64,000 bases of DNA from Paraglaciecola sp. L1A13 (GTDB lineage Bacteria > Pseudomonadota > Gammaproteobacteria > Enterobacterales > Alteromonadaceae): assembly GCF_009796745.1 (NCBI RefSeq), contig NZ_CP047024.1, positions 2,542,001 through 2,606,000 on the forward strand. The letters run 5' to 3'. The notes beneath the pieces are model-generated. The model was given only the letters and a program-made list of their open reading frames with translations, did no database searches and was not told where the DNA came from. Within the stretch, counting starts at the first letter, position 1; each line of letters opens with the position of its first letter. The position numbers and the translations under genes are program-made. Positions 26,506-35,760 of the stretch are shown here, piece by piece.

Positions 26506-26536
26506 ATGTTAAACCTATGTGTCGCTCACAGGTCAA
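26506..26536 (-). promoter_or_regulatory. MerR-type promoter and operator of the copper operon
   Basis: On the minus strand: -35 TTGACC, a 19-base spacer, -10 TAACAT. The spacer region holds the palindrome ACCTATGTGTCGCTCACAGGT (26513-26533) with ACCT/AGGT ends and paired inner positions. The overlong spacer with a central dyad is the hallmark of MerR activation by DNA untwisting. Confidence 0.85.
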
Positions 26537-26714
26537 GCTTTCCATCAGTTTATTTCAAATGACTGTTATCAAATAGAATTGTCAGAAGTTAATTGCTAAA
26601 CAAAAAAAGCGAGACTCGTCACTAAGGTATGATATCGAGGTAGCTTGGCATTTAAACAAGTGCCAATAGCCGACATAAGTAATCAGATGAATTAAATAGG
26701 AATTTGTAACGGGT

Positions 26715-26743
26715 ACCGCTGGACTTTGATAGCGTCCAGCGGT
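26715..26743. terminator. Strong hairpin after the diguanylate cyclase gene
   Basis: ACCGCTGGAC / GTCCAGCGGT, a perfect 10-bp stem with a 9-base loop, inside a pair of GGTACC words. It lies 32 bases past the cyclase stop; without a T-run it may be a terminator or RNA-stability element. The rest of 26537-26774 shows nothing else. Confidence 0.5.
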
Positions 26744-26774
26744 GAGGAAGGTACCTATTGTAATAAAATTAGGG

Positions 26775-27695
26775 TCAGACCGCTTTATTGCGTCCAGTCT
26801 GCTTGGCTTTATACAATTTTTTGTCCGCGAGGGAAATTAAGTCCATGCTAAAGTCCTGCTCCGATTCAATAGTAGCAATGCCAACACTGACCGTTAAGAA
26901 TTTGTGGGGGGATAGTGCGTGGTTAATTTTTAGATCAGCAATACTTTTGATCATTAACCTAGCCACATGATTTGCACCTAGTTCTCCGGTGTCGGGTAGA
27001 ACACAAACAAACTCTTCGCCCCCATAGCGAGCGACAATGTCCAATGGCCGACGAAGTGTACCTCGAAGATTAAGCGCCACACTTTTTAGTTGGTCATCCG
27101 CATATAAATGCCCGTACTGATCATTGAATTGCTTGAAGTAGTCAATGTCGACCATTAACAATGATAAAGACTGTTTAGCACGCTTAGCTTGCGCCTTCTG
27201 CTGTAGCACATAATCGTCTAAGTAGCGGCGATTGTAGACGCTCGTTAAGCCATCTACATACGCTAGTTTTTTAAGCAAATCAGCTTGAAATTTAAGGGTT
27301 AAGTGGGCCTTTATTCGATTTTTTAACGGCAATGGATTGACGGGTTTAATCATATAATCAATACCGCCCGCCTCCCAACATGCATTTTCTTCTTCTGCGG
27401 CCTGTAACGAGGTAATAAATACAACTGGAATATCACTTATGTCGGGCGTATTTTTAATTATTTTACACGTCGCTAGCCCGTCTAATTCCGGCATAACCAC
27501 ATCCATTAAGATAAGATCAGGCGGGTCAGACAAGCAGAGGTCTAGGGCTTCTTGCCCTGATCTAGCAAACGTTAATTGATACAAGCCGCCCAAAATCTGA
27601 TTGATAACCTGAATATTGATTGGCTGATCATCCACGATTAAAATACTGGCTGATTCTAACGAAACATTGGTCGGACCGGCCTCAGGAAGATTCAA
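26775..27695 (-). CDS. Response regulator with GGEEF (diguanylate cyclase) output
   Basis: 306 residues, PleD-like. Receiver domain about 14-130 with phospho-acceptor in LILMDVVMP and lysine in IKPV; GGDEF domain about 145-305 with active-site YGGEEF and no RxxD inhibitory site five residues earlier that I could confirm. Phosphorylation should promote dimerisation and cyclic-di-GMP synthesis. No kinase gene is adjacent; the hybrid kinase at 33542 is the nearest candidate partner on this stretch. Confidence 0.9.
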   Translation of the reverse strand: MNLPEAGPTNVSLESASILIVDDQPINIQVINQILGGLYQLTFARSGQEALDLCLSDPPDLILMDVVMPELDGLATCKIIKNTPDISDIPVVFITSLQAAEEENACWEAGGIDYMIKPVNPLPLKNRIKAHLTLKFQADLLKKLAYVDGLTSVYNRRYLDDYVLQQKAQAKRAKQSLSLLMVDIDYFKQFNDQYGHLYADDQLKSVALNLRGTLRRPLDIVARYGGEEFVCVLPDTGELGANHVARLMIKSIADLKINHALSPHKFLTVSVGIATIESEQDFSMDLISLADKKLYKAKQTGRNKAV

Positions 27696-28099
27696 ACGTT
27701 ACTCCTTGATATGCGAAATCATGCATATACTTAATTCTGTGACTATAGCTATAGTTAAAACAAGCAAATTTCGTTCCTGTAATCATAATAAAATTCAATT
27801 TTATATAAAAATCATGTAAATAAAATGCTAGATGTTTGATTAGACATATTATTTATCAGTCGTATAATTTTTTCACCTCCAATGCAAACTATTTATAGCA
27901 GGACTTCGCTCTATAGTAACGATTAATTATTTAGCATTTATTGCTGTTATCAATAATACACATTGATTAGAGTCTACTAACGATGACAATAGTATTTGGA
28001 CTATTGCTTTACAAAAATTGTCCATCGTCAATACGTTATGGTGTCTGTTTTTGTAAACTTGCACAGTACTAAAACTTATCACTTGAAAGGACAATGGGA
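27696..28099 (+). other. Long leader/intergenic region before ldhA-pfk with a switch-like RNA structure
   Basis: AT-rich, no gene. Near its end, CAATAGT-ATTTGG-ACTATTG (27987-28006) forms a 7-bp hairpin. The overlapping segment ACGATGACAA (27980-27989) can instead pair with TTGTCCATCGT (28018-28028), with one bulged base. The two structures exclude each other. Whether the RNA is transcribed here is unknown. Confidence 0.35.
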
Positions 28100-29098
28100 A
28101 TGAAAATCGCTTTTTTTAACACCAAGGCCTATGACCGGGAGTCTTTCACCCGTGAAAACGAGCATTACCATCATGACATCAGTTTCTTTGAACCACATCT
28201 AAGCTTACAAACCGTTAATTTGATAACAGATGAAACTGCGGTGTGCGTATTCATCAACGATTGTTTAGACGCTGAAGTTTTGACGGCATTAAAAGCAAAA
28301 GGTGTGCAGTTAATTGCATTACGTTCTGCCGGTTTCAACCATGTAGATTTAGTCGTTGCAGATAATCTTGGGCTTCCAGTAGTCCGTGTGCCTGCGTACT
28401 CGCCTTATGCTGTGGCAGAACACGCTGTGGCACTATTAATGACGCTCAATAGACGAGTACACCGTGCACATAATCGTGTACGTGAAGGTGACTTTTCGTT
28501 GCATAATCTTATGGGTTACGATGTACATGGCAAAACCGTTGGCGTAATTGGTACCGGCAAAATCGGCCAAGTATTTTGTAAAATTATGCAGGGCTTCGGT
28601 TGCCGCGTGGTCGCTTACGATGTTCAACCCAATCCTGAATGTGTTCAAGCTGGCGTGGAGTACCTGCCCTTGGATGAGTTACTTAGCATCAGTGATATTA
28701 TCTCGCTACACTGCCCCATTAATGAAAGCACTATGCACATTATTGATGAGCAAGCACTCAGTAAAATGAAGCCTACCGTCACCCTCATTAATACCAGCCG
28801 GGGTAAGTTAATAGACACTAAAGCCGTTATTCAAGCTCTAAAGGCGCAGCGAATAGGATTACTTGGATTAGATGTTTACGAGGAAGAAGAAGCTATTTTT
28901 TATGAAGACTTTTCTTCTAGCGTGATACAAGACGATGTATTTTCACGTCTTCTTACTTTTCCTAATGTGTTGGTGACCTGCCATCAAGCATTCTTTACCC
29001 AAGAGGCAATGAAAAAAATCGCTGGGGTAACCTTAGATAACATTAGTCAGTTTGAAACAAGCGGAGTGATACAAAATGGCGTCAAGATCCCAAATTAA
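28100..29098 (+). CDS. ldhA: Fermentative D-lactate dehydrogenase
   Basis: 332 residues from ATG 28100, which sits 8 bases after AGGA and gives MKIAFFNTKAYD as in E. coli LdhA (MKLAVYSTKQYD); ATG 28094 is too close to the ribosome site. NAD-binding motif GVIGTGKIG about 149-157, catalytic arginine, glutamate and histidine regions (LINTSRGKL, CHQAFFT) present. Converts pyruvate to D-lactate under oxygen limitation. The end overlaps the phosphofructokinase gene by 23 bases, so the two are one transcript. Confidence 0.92.
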   Translation: MKIAFFNTKAYDRESFTRENEHYHHDISFFEPHLSLQTVNLITDETAVCVFINDCLDAEVLTALKAKGVQLIALRSAGFNHVDLVVADNLGLPVVRVPAYSPYAVAEHAVALLMTLNRRVHRAHNRVREGDFSLHNLMGYDVHGKTVGVIGTGKIGQVFCKIMQGFGCRVVAYDVQPNPECVQAGVEYLPLDELLSISDIISLHCPINESTMHIIDEQALSKMKPTVTLINTSRGKLIDTKAVIQALKAQRIGLLGLDVYEEEEAIFYEDFSSSVIQDDVFSRLLTFPNVLVTCHQAFFTQEAMKKIAGVTLDNISQFETSGVIQNGVKIPN

Positions 29099-30200
29099 CG
29101 GTTTGCGTGTGGCGGTGTTAACGGGTGGCGGTGATTGCCCAGGATTAAACGCGGCCATTCGCAGTGTGGCCAAAACGCTAATGCTGACCGCAAACGCAGA
29201 AATTATTGGTATTGAAGATGGGTTTCTAGGTTTTATTGAGCGCCGGGTGCGCACATTGAGCTATCAAGAATGCAGCGGTATTCAGTCTTTAGGGGGCACT
29301 ATTATTGGCACAAATAATCGCGCTAACCCCTTTGACTATAAAGGTAAAGATTGCTCAGCACAGGTGAAACAATATTATGATGAGCTTGGTTTAGATGCGC
29401 TAGTCGTTATTGGCGGAGATGGTAGTTTGAGTATTGGTTATGAATTAACCAAGCTGGGTATGAATATTGTTGGCGTACCCAAAACCATCGATAATGATTT
29501 GATGTGTACGGAACGCACGTTTGGTTTCGATACTGCGGTTAGTATAGTTACTGAAGCAATTGATAGATTACGCACTACAGGGCAGTCTCATAAACGTATA
29601 ATGATAGTTGAAACAATGGGACGAAACGCCGGCTGGATAGCGCTGCACGGCGGTATTGCTGGTGGAGCTGATAGCATATTAATCCCCGAGCACCCTTATG
29701 ATATCAAGCAAGTCGCTAAGGTATGCCAAGAACGCATGGGCGCGCTGCACTTTTCAATCGTGGTTGTCGCTGAAGGCGCAAGGCCTGCCGACGGAGATAT
29801 ATGTGTACGTGAAACAATAAGCGATAGCCCAGAACCCAAACGACTTGGTGGTATTGGTGAACAACTAAAGCACGAGCTATCGACTTACGTGGACGCGGAA
29901 ATTCGTGCCACTACACTCGGGCATACCCAACGTGGAGGCTCACCGACCTCTTTTGATAGGATATTTGCCACTAACCTAGGTAGTTATGCCGCTCGTTTAG
30001 TTGCCAGTAAACAGTTTAACTGCGCTGTCATTCTCAAAGGTAATCGGCTTTCACATGTGCCGTTAGAGCGTGTAGCAAATAAGACACGCTTTATTCCAGA
30101 TGATGATCTTACCCTACAAACCGCAGTTGCCATGGGAATATGTTTTGGCACGAATGCGCTTAAGCATCCAAATATTTCTACGACGAATGAGCCTGAATAA
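29076..30200 (+). CDS. pfkA: 6-phosphofructokinase
   Basis: 374 residues; longer than E. coli PfkA (320). Key motifs: GGGDCPGLN at 17-25, GGDGS at 113-117, PKTIDND at 135-141 with catalytic D139, and the fructose-6-phosphate site MGRNAGW. Position 116 is glycine (ATP type) while 136 is lysine (a residue found in PPi-dependent and group III enzymes), as in long-chain ATP-PFKs of actinobacteria. ATP use is the likelier reading. Translation is coupled to ldhA by a 23-base overlap, an unusual pairing of upper and terminal glycolytic steps. Confidence 0.9.
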   Translation: MASRSQINGLRVAVLTGGGDCPGLNAAIRSVAKTLMLTANAEIIGIEDGFLGFIERRVRTLSYQECSGIQSLGGTIIGTNNRANPFDYKGKDCSAQVKQYYDELGLDALVVIGGDGSLSIGYELTKLGMNIVGVPKTIDNDLMCTERTFGFDTAVSIVTEAIDRLRTTGQSHKRIMIVETMGRNAGWIALHGGIAGGADSILIPEHPYDIKQVAKVCQERMGALHFSIVVVAEGARPADGDICVRETISDSPEPKRLGGIGEQLKHELSTYVDAEIRATTLGHTQRGGSPTSFDRIFATNLGSYAARLVASKQFNCAVILKGNRLSHVPLERVANKTRFIPDDDLTLQTAVAMGICFGTNALKHPNISTTNEPE

Positions 30201-30528
30201 TATTCTTTAACTCCCCTGTTATGACATAAACATGGGTATAGCCAATTCTATGTAGCTGCTCTGCACTAAGAGCAGCCCGCACAGCACTGGCACAATGAAG
30301 ATAAATAGGCCGTGAAAAATCAGGCTCCAGAGCCAACACTTTCATTTCAAGTACGCCACGGGGAATATTAATCGCGCCTGGTACAGACGATTCTTCATGT
30401 TCTGTTGGCTCTCGAACATCGATAAGCAGTCCATTGTCTTTATTACGCAACACTGCTGCAGTCTCACTATCAAAGTGCTGAACGTTAAGTTTTATTTGTT
30501 CAACAATTTGCGAAAGGGTTTTAGGCAT
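30178..30528 (-). CDS. Single-domain rhodanese
   Basis: 116 residues, one rhodanese domain: LLIDVREPTEHEESSVPGAINIP and active-site loop LHCASAVRAALSA with the catalytic cysteine near residue 88. Probable persulfide carrier in the cytoplasm. Its 3' end overlaps the end of pfkA on the other strand by 23 bases (30178-30200). Small rhodaneses often accompany FNR or cytochrome genes; the FNR gene is the next one on this strand. Confidence 0.88.
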   Translation of the reverse strand: MPKTLSQIVEQIKLNVQHFDSETAAVLRNKDNGLLIDVREPTEHEESSVPGAINIPRGVLEMKVLALEPDFSRPIYLHCASAVRAALSAEQLHRIGYTHVYVITGELKNIIQAHSS

Positions 30529-30621
30529 ATATTACTCATTAATAGTCATTACAATACAGCTATATTAAAGGATATATTTCCCACAACACAACACCCAATA
30601 GCTAGATCCCTATAGCAAGTA

Positions 30622-31416
30622 CTACTGAAGCATGGCATGCGTACTATGTGCCGTTGCATGAAGTAACGCACTATTTTGGCTAATCAACAAACCTGAATCA
30701 TTAGCCGATTCAACATTGCTCATCAACTGTAATTGAGGGATATCTAACAAAGTGACTTGACGACGTTGCACTTCAATTAACCCTTGTTGTTGCATATTGG
30801 TCAGCAAACGACTGATCGTTTCAATTGCCATTCCTAGATAGTTAGCAATATCGATGCGCGTCATACTTAAGGTTAATTGATGACTAGACAATCCGCGCTC
30901 TGCCAGGCGGGCTGATAAATCAAGCAAGAAGGCCGCAAGGCGCTGAGAAGATGTCATGCAATGAAAACTCATTGTTTGTTGTTGTTGTACCAATAGGCTT
31001 TTGCTCATATTAGATAGCAACTGCTGACGTCCTAACTCAGAACTGGCTAATAAGGCATTAACAGAGTTCAAACTGATATAACATACGCTGCTCGTTTCAA
31101 GAAAAGTAATCGTTTGCGCATGCTTGCGCTGAGCGAAACCATCTGCACCAATCAAGTCACCAGGAAAACAAAATTCAACAATTTGCTCTTCAGCGTTTAC
31201 AGATGATATGCACGCTTTAGCAGAGCCAGAACGCATTATGTACAACGCATTAAATGCATCGCCAGCACAAAACAATTTATCGCCTCGATGATAAATTTTA
31301 TGAGTCAAGACAGGTATATTGTTTTTATAACCAATTTGCTCGGCATTTTCCGTGCAGTTTCTTGATAGAGCGCAATGTTCACATGTTGGGCTTTGTTTAA
31401 AATGTGCTTGAGTCAT
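30622..31416 (-). CDS. fnr: FNR-type oxygen-sensing transcription factor
   Basis: 264 residues. All four Fe-S cluster cysteines are present and in FNR register: C12, C15, C21 (C-x2-C-x5-C) and C112 (LETSSVC). The cyclic-nucleotide-like fold and the Crp helix-turn-helix follow; the recognition helix keeps ETISR, which reads TTGAT-N4-ATCAA. The C-terminus is about 15-20 residues longer than E. coli FNR. Four perfect boxes for it lie in this window (5418, 5499, 11725, 43299). No perfect FNR box was found before its own gene. Confidence 0.92.
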   Translation of the reverse strand: MTQAHFKQSPTCEHCALSRNCTENAEQIGYKNNIPVLTHKIYHRGDKLFCAGDAFNALYIMRSGSAKACISSVNAEEQIVEFCFPGDLIGADGFAQRKHAQTITFLETSSVCYISLNSVNALLASSELGRQQLLSNMSKSLLVQQQQTMSFHCMTSSQRLAAFLLDLSARLAERGLSSHQLTLSMTRIDIANYLGMAIETISRLLTNMQQQGLIEVQRRQVTLLDIPQLQLMSNVESANDSGLLISQNSALLHATAHSTHAMLQ

Positions 31417-31607
31417 GCTGGTATCCTTTTGGGCTGAAAGAAAAAGCGTGCGTTACTTTTCATTATAATAGCCAACACCACCTATCATGAGATATGCGGT
31501 GTTGTGCGTAAAATATTTCGGTTTATACCTAAAGATATGTATTGCTAGGTTTAGCAGGGATCAAACAAAATGATATTTGTGATTGTACGGATTGACTCAA
31601 CAGTCCA

Positions 31608-31664
31608 TTAAGCAACAGGCGGAAACAGCAAAATATTACTCGTTACCCTGCCCTTGTTGCTTAA
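31608..31664. repeat. Long inverted repeat after glgC
   Basis: TTAAGCAACA (31608-31617) and TGTTGCTTAA (31655-31664) are perfect inverted arms, with GGC/GCC extending the stem inside. It lies 21 bases past the glgC stop without a T-run; perhaps a transcript-end structure. Confidence 0.4.
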
Positions 31665-31684
31665 CGTTTGGTCTCTATTTTTGA

Positions 31685-33004
31685 TTAAGAATGGAGCTGC
31701 TTAGGCAGTTGATACATATTACTGTTTTGCTCCCAAGGGGCATGCTCTCGCAGATTTTGCAACATCGTTTTAGTCACTAATACGATACCATTAAGACTGA
31801 TACGAAACCCCCTAGCACGGTCTTGATCGTGATCGACGCCTATTTTCATTCCACTTGGAATAGAACACCCCTCAGCAATAATGGCCCTATTGATATCCAC
31901 ATCGCGGCCTATTTCCACGTTAGGCAGAATAACGGATTCATTGATATTACTGTATGAATGCACACGAACATCAAAAAACAACAGTGAACGATCGATGGTT
32001 GCGCCTGAAATAATGCATCCGCCAGACACCATAGAGTCCGTGGCGATTCCTCTACGATTCTCATTATTAAAGACGAATTTTGCTGGTGGCGATTGTTTTT
32101 GGTATGTCCATATAGGCCAAGATTCATCGTAAATATCAAGCTTAGGCGTGACATCGATGAGATCAATATTGGCTTGCCAAAAAGCATCCAAAGTACCCAC
32201 ATCTTTCCAATAAGGACGCGTTTGCGTAACCGTATCTCTAAAACGGAACGTATGCACTTCACTGTTCGCAATGCATTGGGGCACAATGTCATGACCAAAA
32301 TCATGCTTCGAATCCAATATCTGTGCATCTTTTTGCAACTCATTGATCAGAAAGTCAGTACTGAATACATATATACCCATTGACGCTAACGCCATAGAAG
32401 GATCATCTGGCAGTGAACTAGGATCGGCGGGCTTTTCTCGAAAGTTCATCACTCGCCCCGTATCATCTACTTCCATAACCCCGAATGCATTTGCCGCTTC
32501 ACTGATGGGAACTTCTATTCCGCCTATGGTTAAATCAGCTCCGCTTTGCACATGCTGAGCCAGCATGTCGGCATAATCCATTTTATAAATATGATCCCCC
32601 GCAAGAACAAGCACATATTTAGACGCTTGTTCTTCAATAAATGCAATATTTTGGAATAGCGCATCTGCAGTGCCTTGATACCAACTGGTTGAGCATTGCT
32701 GTGTGGCGGGCAGTAATTCAACAAATTCTCCCATATCTCGATTCAAGTGGCTCCAACCTTGAGATAAATGGCGCAGTAAAGAATGCGCTTTGTATTGAGT
32801 GACAATACCGATTTGTTTAATCCCTGAATTGACACAATTTGATAACGAGAAATCGACGACTCGAAATTTTCCTCCGAAATGCAGTGCTGGTTTAGATTGA
32901 CTCTCTGTTAATTCACACAGTCTTGTACCTTTTCCCCCTGCGAGCACTAATGCCAATGTGTCCTTAGTTAGTTGACTAACGTACCTAGATGTTGCAGTAA
33001 CCAT
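31685..33004 (-). CDS. glgC: Glucose-1-phosphate adenylyltransferase (ADP-glucose pyrophosphorylase)
   Basis: 439 residues. Nucleotidyltransferase motif [31 protein letters not shown] opening (about 17-42), sugar-phosphate loop and catalytic DHIYKMDY, then a left-handed beta-helix C-terminal domain. Makes ADP-glucose for glycogen synthesis. Other glg genes are not in the window, so it stands alone. Allosteric control by glycolytic intermediates is typical; with pfkA nearby this suggests carbon storage linked to fermentation, but only by position. Confidence 0.93.
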   Translation of the reverse strand: MVTATSRYVSQLTKDTLALVLAGGKGTRLCELTESQSKPALHFGGKFRVVDFSLSNCVNSGIKQIGIVTQYKAHSLLRHLSQGWSHLNRDMGEFVELLPATQQCSTSWYQGTADALFQNIAFIEEQASKYVLVLAGDHIYKMDYADMLAQHVQSGADLTIGGIEVPISEAANAFGVMEVDDTGRVMNFREKPADPSSLPDDPSMALASMGIYVFSTDFLINELQKDAQILDSKHDFGHDIVPQCIANSEVHTFRFRDTVTQTRPYWKDVGTLDAFWQANIDLIDVTPKLDIYDESWPIWTYQKQSPPAKFVFNNENRRGIATDSMVSGGCIISGATIDRSLLFFDVRVHSYSNINESVILPNVEIGRDVDINRAIIAEGCSIPSGMKIGVDHDQDRARGFRISLNGIVLVTKTMLQNLREHAPWEQNSNMYQLPKQLHS

Positions 33005-33541
33005 TTAGAGACCTCCATTAATTTTGCTAAAACGCACCATTTATAAGGTAAGGCTTTAATTATTAAACCACCTACTTAGCGCTTAAAACACTAGGATATC
33101 AATCAGGCTAATCGAAAAATTGACCTTCATCATCAAATTAGCTTTTTAGTCAAATAACCTGAAAAATACATATAGAAAAAACACTATATATGGATAAATT
33201 TATTTACCCAACAGTTGATTCTAAAACTGCGTTTAACATAAAATAAAATTTGACGCTATGTTGTTGCTTTTGCGCAATAAATTACGCCTAAAGTTGAAGA
33301 GATAAAATGTAAAAAAAGATTACAATTGTAATTGACTAATAAGCGAAAGGCTTTTAACAGATCTATCCAATCACTTTTTGACTTGGATTTTTAATCCAAC
33401 GTGCTTTGAGCAACTTAGTGCCTGTTTTCTTCAAACCCAAGAAGTTGGGGAAATTATCGCTGCTTTTATGGCCAGATTCATATCGCGCGGTTAACTCAAG
33501 GAACAATGCTACAAATGAAGACCAAACGATAGGAGCATACA
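33005..33541. other. Divergent promoter region between glgC and a hybrid kinase
   Basis: AT-rich with no gene. A short hairpin CCCAA-GAAG-TTGGG (about 33436-33449) is the only clear structure. TTGACC and ATCAA words occur near 33119-33137 but with a 7-base gap, so they are not a FNR box. Confidence 0.4.
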
Positions 33542-35749
33542 GTGAACATTCAACGGATCGTTAAACGTAAAATCAGGCGTTGTTACCTCGTCTATTTCAC
33601 TATTACGCTAACTTTAATATCGCTTCTTTGGTTGTACCTGTTTTCAAGTGCACAAGAGCAGTCTAATGCACAGCGCCTTTATAATATATCCAGTCAGCAA
33701 ACCTCATTGGTGCACAATATTGCGGTGAATTTATTGCGTTATAACCATCTCGAGAGTTCTCAAGAAAAAGTTACACTTAGACGAAAAACCACGGTTTTAA
33801 TAAAATTACTCGAAGAAAACCATACTTACCTTGCCCACACAGCATTGCCTAAAACGGTCTTTGCTGAGCAAAAATCTTCTTTATATGACCTTTTTAATGG
33901 AGATGAGGTTAACGTTAATACGCTTACCACTAAATTCTTTCGCTACGCTCAAGATGTGCTCGAGATAAATTCTACCACGGCTAATATTACTAACAGTATT
34001 TTACCCGACGCATATTATGCACTCACTAAGCGGTTATCTATGGCTGAGATCCAATTTCAGCACAATTTATTGCAAGGTAACCATAATATGTTCGAGGTCA
34101 GCATAATTGCCAGTATCGTCAGCTTATTGCTGCTTATTATCACCGTCATTGTCATCATCAACCCTATTGAAAAATTATTATTTAGATTTATTGATAGATT
34201 TATCAATAACACCAAACATACCCTGCATGTAGACCGCCTCGCGGGCATGGCGAGTAAGTCTAAATCTCAGTTTTTATCCAATATGAGTCATGAACTGCGT
34301 TCGCCTATCAGCGGTATGTTTGGCATGGTAGAACTGGCCCAACAAGAACGCGATCCGGCAAAACAACACGCTTACTTGCAAAAAGCGCAAAAATCTGGAC
34401 ATCAGTTGTTATCACTGGTGGATGAAATTCTCGATATCTCCCGTATCGAAGCAAAAGTTTTGACCTTTGAATATATTGAATTTGAATTAATTAAAGTGCT
34501 AGATAATGTTATATCGCCCGTGACTTCAAGCGCAGGGAAAAAAGGCTTGGAGTTCTATTTCGATTCCCCTAGTACGTTACCTGACTTTGTAGTGGGTGAC
34601 CCTATGCGGTTGTCTCAGGCATTGCGTAATATTCTTAACAATGCGGTCAAATTCACCGTCGATGGACGCATTTCAGTTAGTATTGAATTAGCTATCGTAG
34701 ATAAAAAATACCTATTGCATATTTTTGTCAGTGATACCGGTATCGGCATCGAGGAAGACCATCATCATTGGGTCTTTGACAAGTTTACCCAAATCACTAT
34801 CGGTGAGAATGGCTCTGTTAGCGGAGCTGGTTTAGGCCTAACTATCGCCAAGGAGTTCGCTGAAGGTATGGGAGGAAGCCTGACGCTTAGCAGCGTCATT
34901 GGAAAAGGCAGTACCTTTAAGTTATCTGTTCCGCTTGGTAAAAGTGATAAAAAAACAGAAGATATGAGTAAAAAGAATGCCCATAGTAAGACCATCAAAT
35001 TTGCCGTCATTGATGATTTAGAAACGAGCCGATTATATATTTCCAGTATTCTTCGCAACGAAAATTTCGAAGTGGATGTATTTGAATCAGCAAGCAAATT
35101 TTTATTGAAGAAAGACGCGATTCTCGACTATGCAGGCCTGATAATCGACATACATATGCCTGGGTTTAACGGTTACGAATTGGCCGAAACTATTCAGGCC
35201 ATGTTTGATAAAAGCACCCCACCCTTTATCTTTGTTTCAGCGTCTCCTGAATCAATAAATCAGGAAAAAATTAAGTTTGTTGATGTTTGGCAAGCTTTTG
35301 CTAAACCATTGGATAAAAATCTTTTTATCGATTCGATCCGCATTTTAGCCAACAAAAATATTTTAAAAACGGAAGCGTTTAAGCCTGCCAAAGTACTATT
35401 GGTAGAAGATGAACCAATCAATGCTGAGGTCGTTAAGACCATGTTAGAAAGCAGTGGGCATGAAGTCGAAGTCGCTAATACTGGTTCGCTAGCAATTGAA
35501 CTGGCAATAACTAAAAAATTCGATTTAATCTTAATGGATATTAACTTACCGGATATAAGTGGCATCGAAACCACCAGGGTTATTAGGGCTAAGGGTGTGC
35601 AGGCGGAAATCGTCGCGCTAACTGGCAACGCCTACGAAGAAGATAAACTAAGAACGAAAGAGGCAGGCATGGCCTATCACTTAGTGAAGCCCGTTATGTA
35701 TCATGAGTTAAATAACGTGATAAAACTGGCGCTACGCGCGCCAGAATAG
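33542..35749 (+). CDS. Hybrid sensor histidine kinase with two receiver domains
   Basis: 735 residues, GTG start after AGGAG. Two membrane helices (about 13-33 and 182-205) frame a periplasmic sensor domain rich in helices with no recognised ligand fold. HisKA (phospho-histidine in NMSHELRSP, about 250), HATPase with N and G boxes (GAGLGLTI), receiver 1 about 482-605 (IIDIHMPG) and receiver 2 about 615-730 (LILMDINLPD). No Hpt domain is present, so phosphotransfer must use a separate protein. Convergent with pldA, 11 bases between stops. Confidence 0.88.
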   Translation: MNIQRIVKRKIRRCYLVYFTITLTLISLLWLYLFSSAQEQSNAQRLYNISSQQTSLVHNIAVNLLRYNHLESSQEKVTLRRKTTVLIKLLEENHTYLAHTALPKTVFAEQKSSLYDLFNGDEVNVNTLTTKFFRYAQDVLEINSTTANITNSILPDAYYALTKRLSMAEIQFQHNLLQGNHNMFEVSIIASIVSLLLLIITVIVIINPIEKLLFRFIDRFINNTKHTLHVDRLAGMASKSKSQFLSNMSHELRSPISGMFGMVELAQQERDPAKQHAYLQKAQKSGHQLLSLVDEILDISRIEAKVLTFEYIEFELIKVLDNVISPVTSSAGKKGLEFYFDSPSTLPDFVVGDPMRLSQALRNILNNAVKFTVDGRISVSIELAIVDKKYLLHIFVSDTGIGIEEDHHHWVFDKFTQITIGENGSVSGAGLGLTIAKEFAEGMGGSLTLSSVIGKGSTFKLSVPLGKSDKKTEDMSKKNAHSKTIKFAVIDDLETSRLYISSILRNENFEVDVFESASKFLLKKDAILDYAGLIIDIHMPGFNGYELAETIQAMFDKSTPPFIFVSASPESINQEKIKFVDVWQAFAKPLDKNLFIDSIRILANKNILKTEAFKPAKVLLVEDEPINAEVVKTMLESSGHEVEVANTGSLAIELAITKKFDLILMDINLPDISGIETTRVIRAKGVQAEIVALTGNAYEEDKLRTKEAGMAYHLVKPVMYHELNNVIKLALRAPE

Positions 35750-35760
35750 GTTGACCTAAA

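Noticed and set aside
33119..33137. TTGACC...ATCAA before glgC as a FNR box
   Set aside because: Spacing is 7 instead of 4 bases and one half-site is mismatched.
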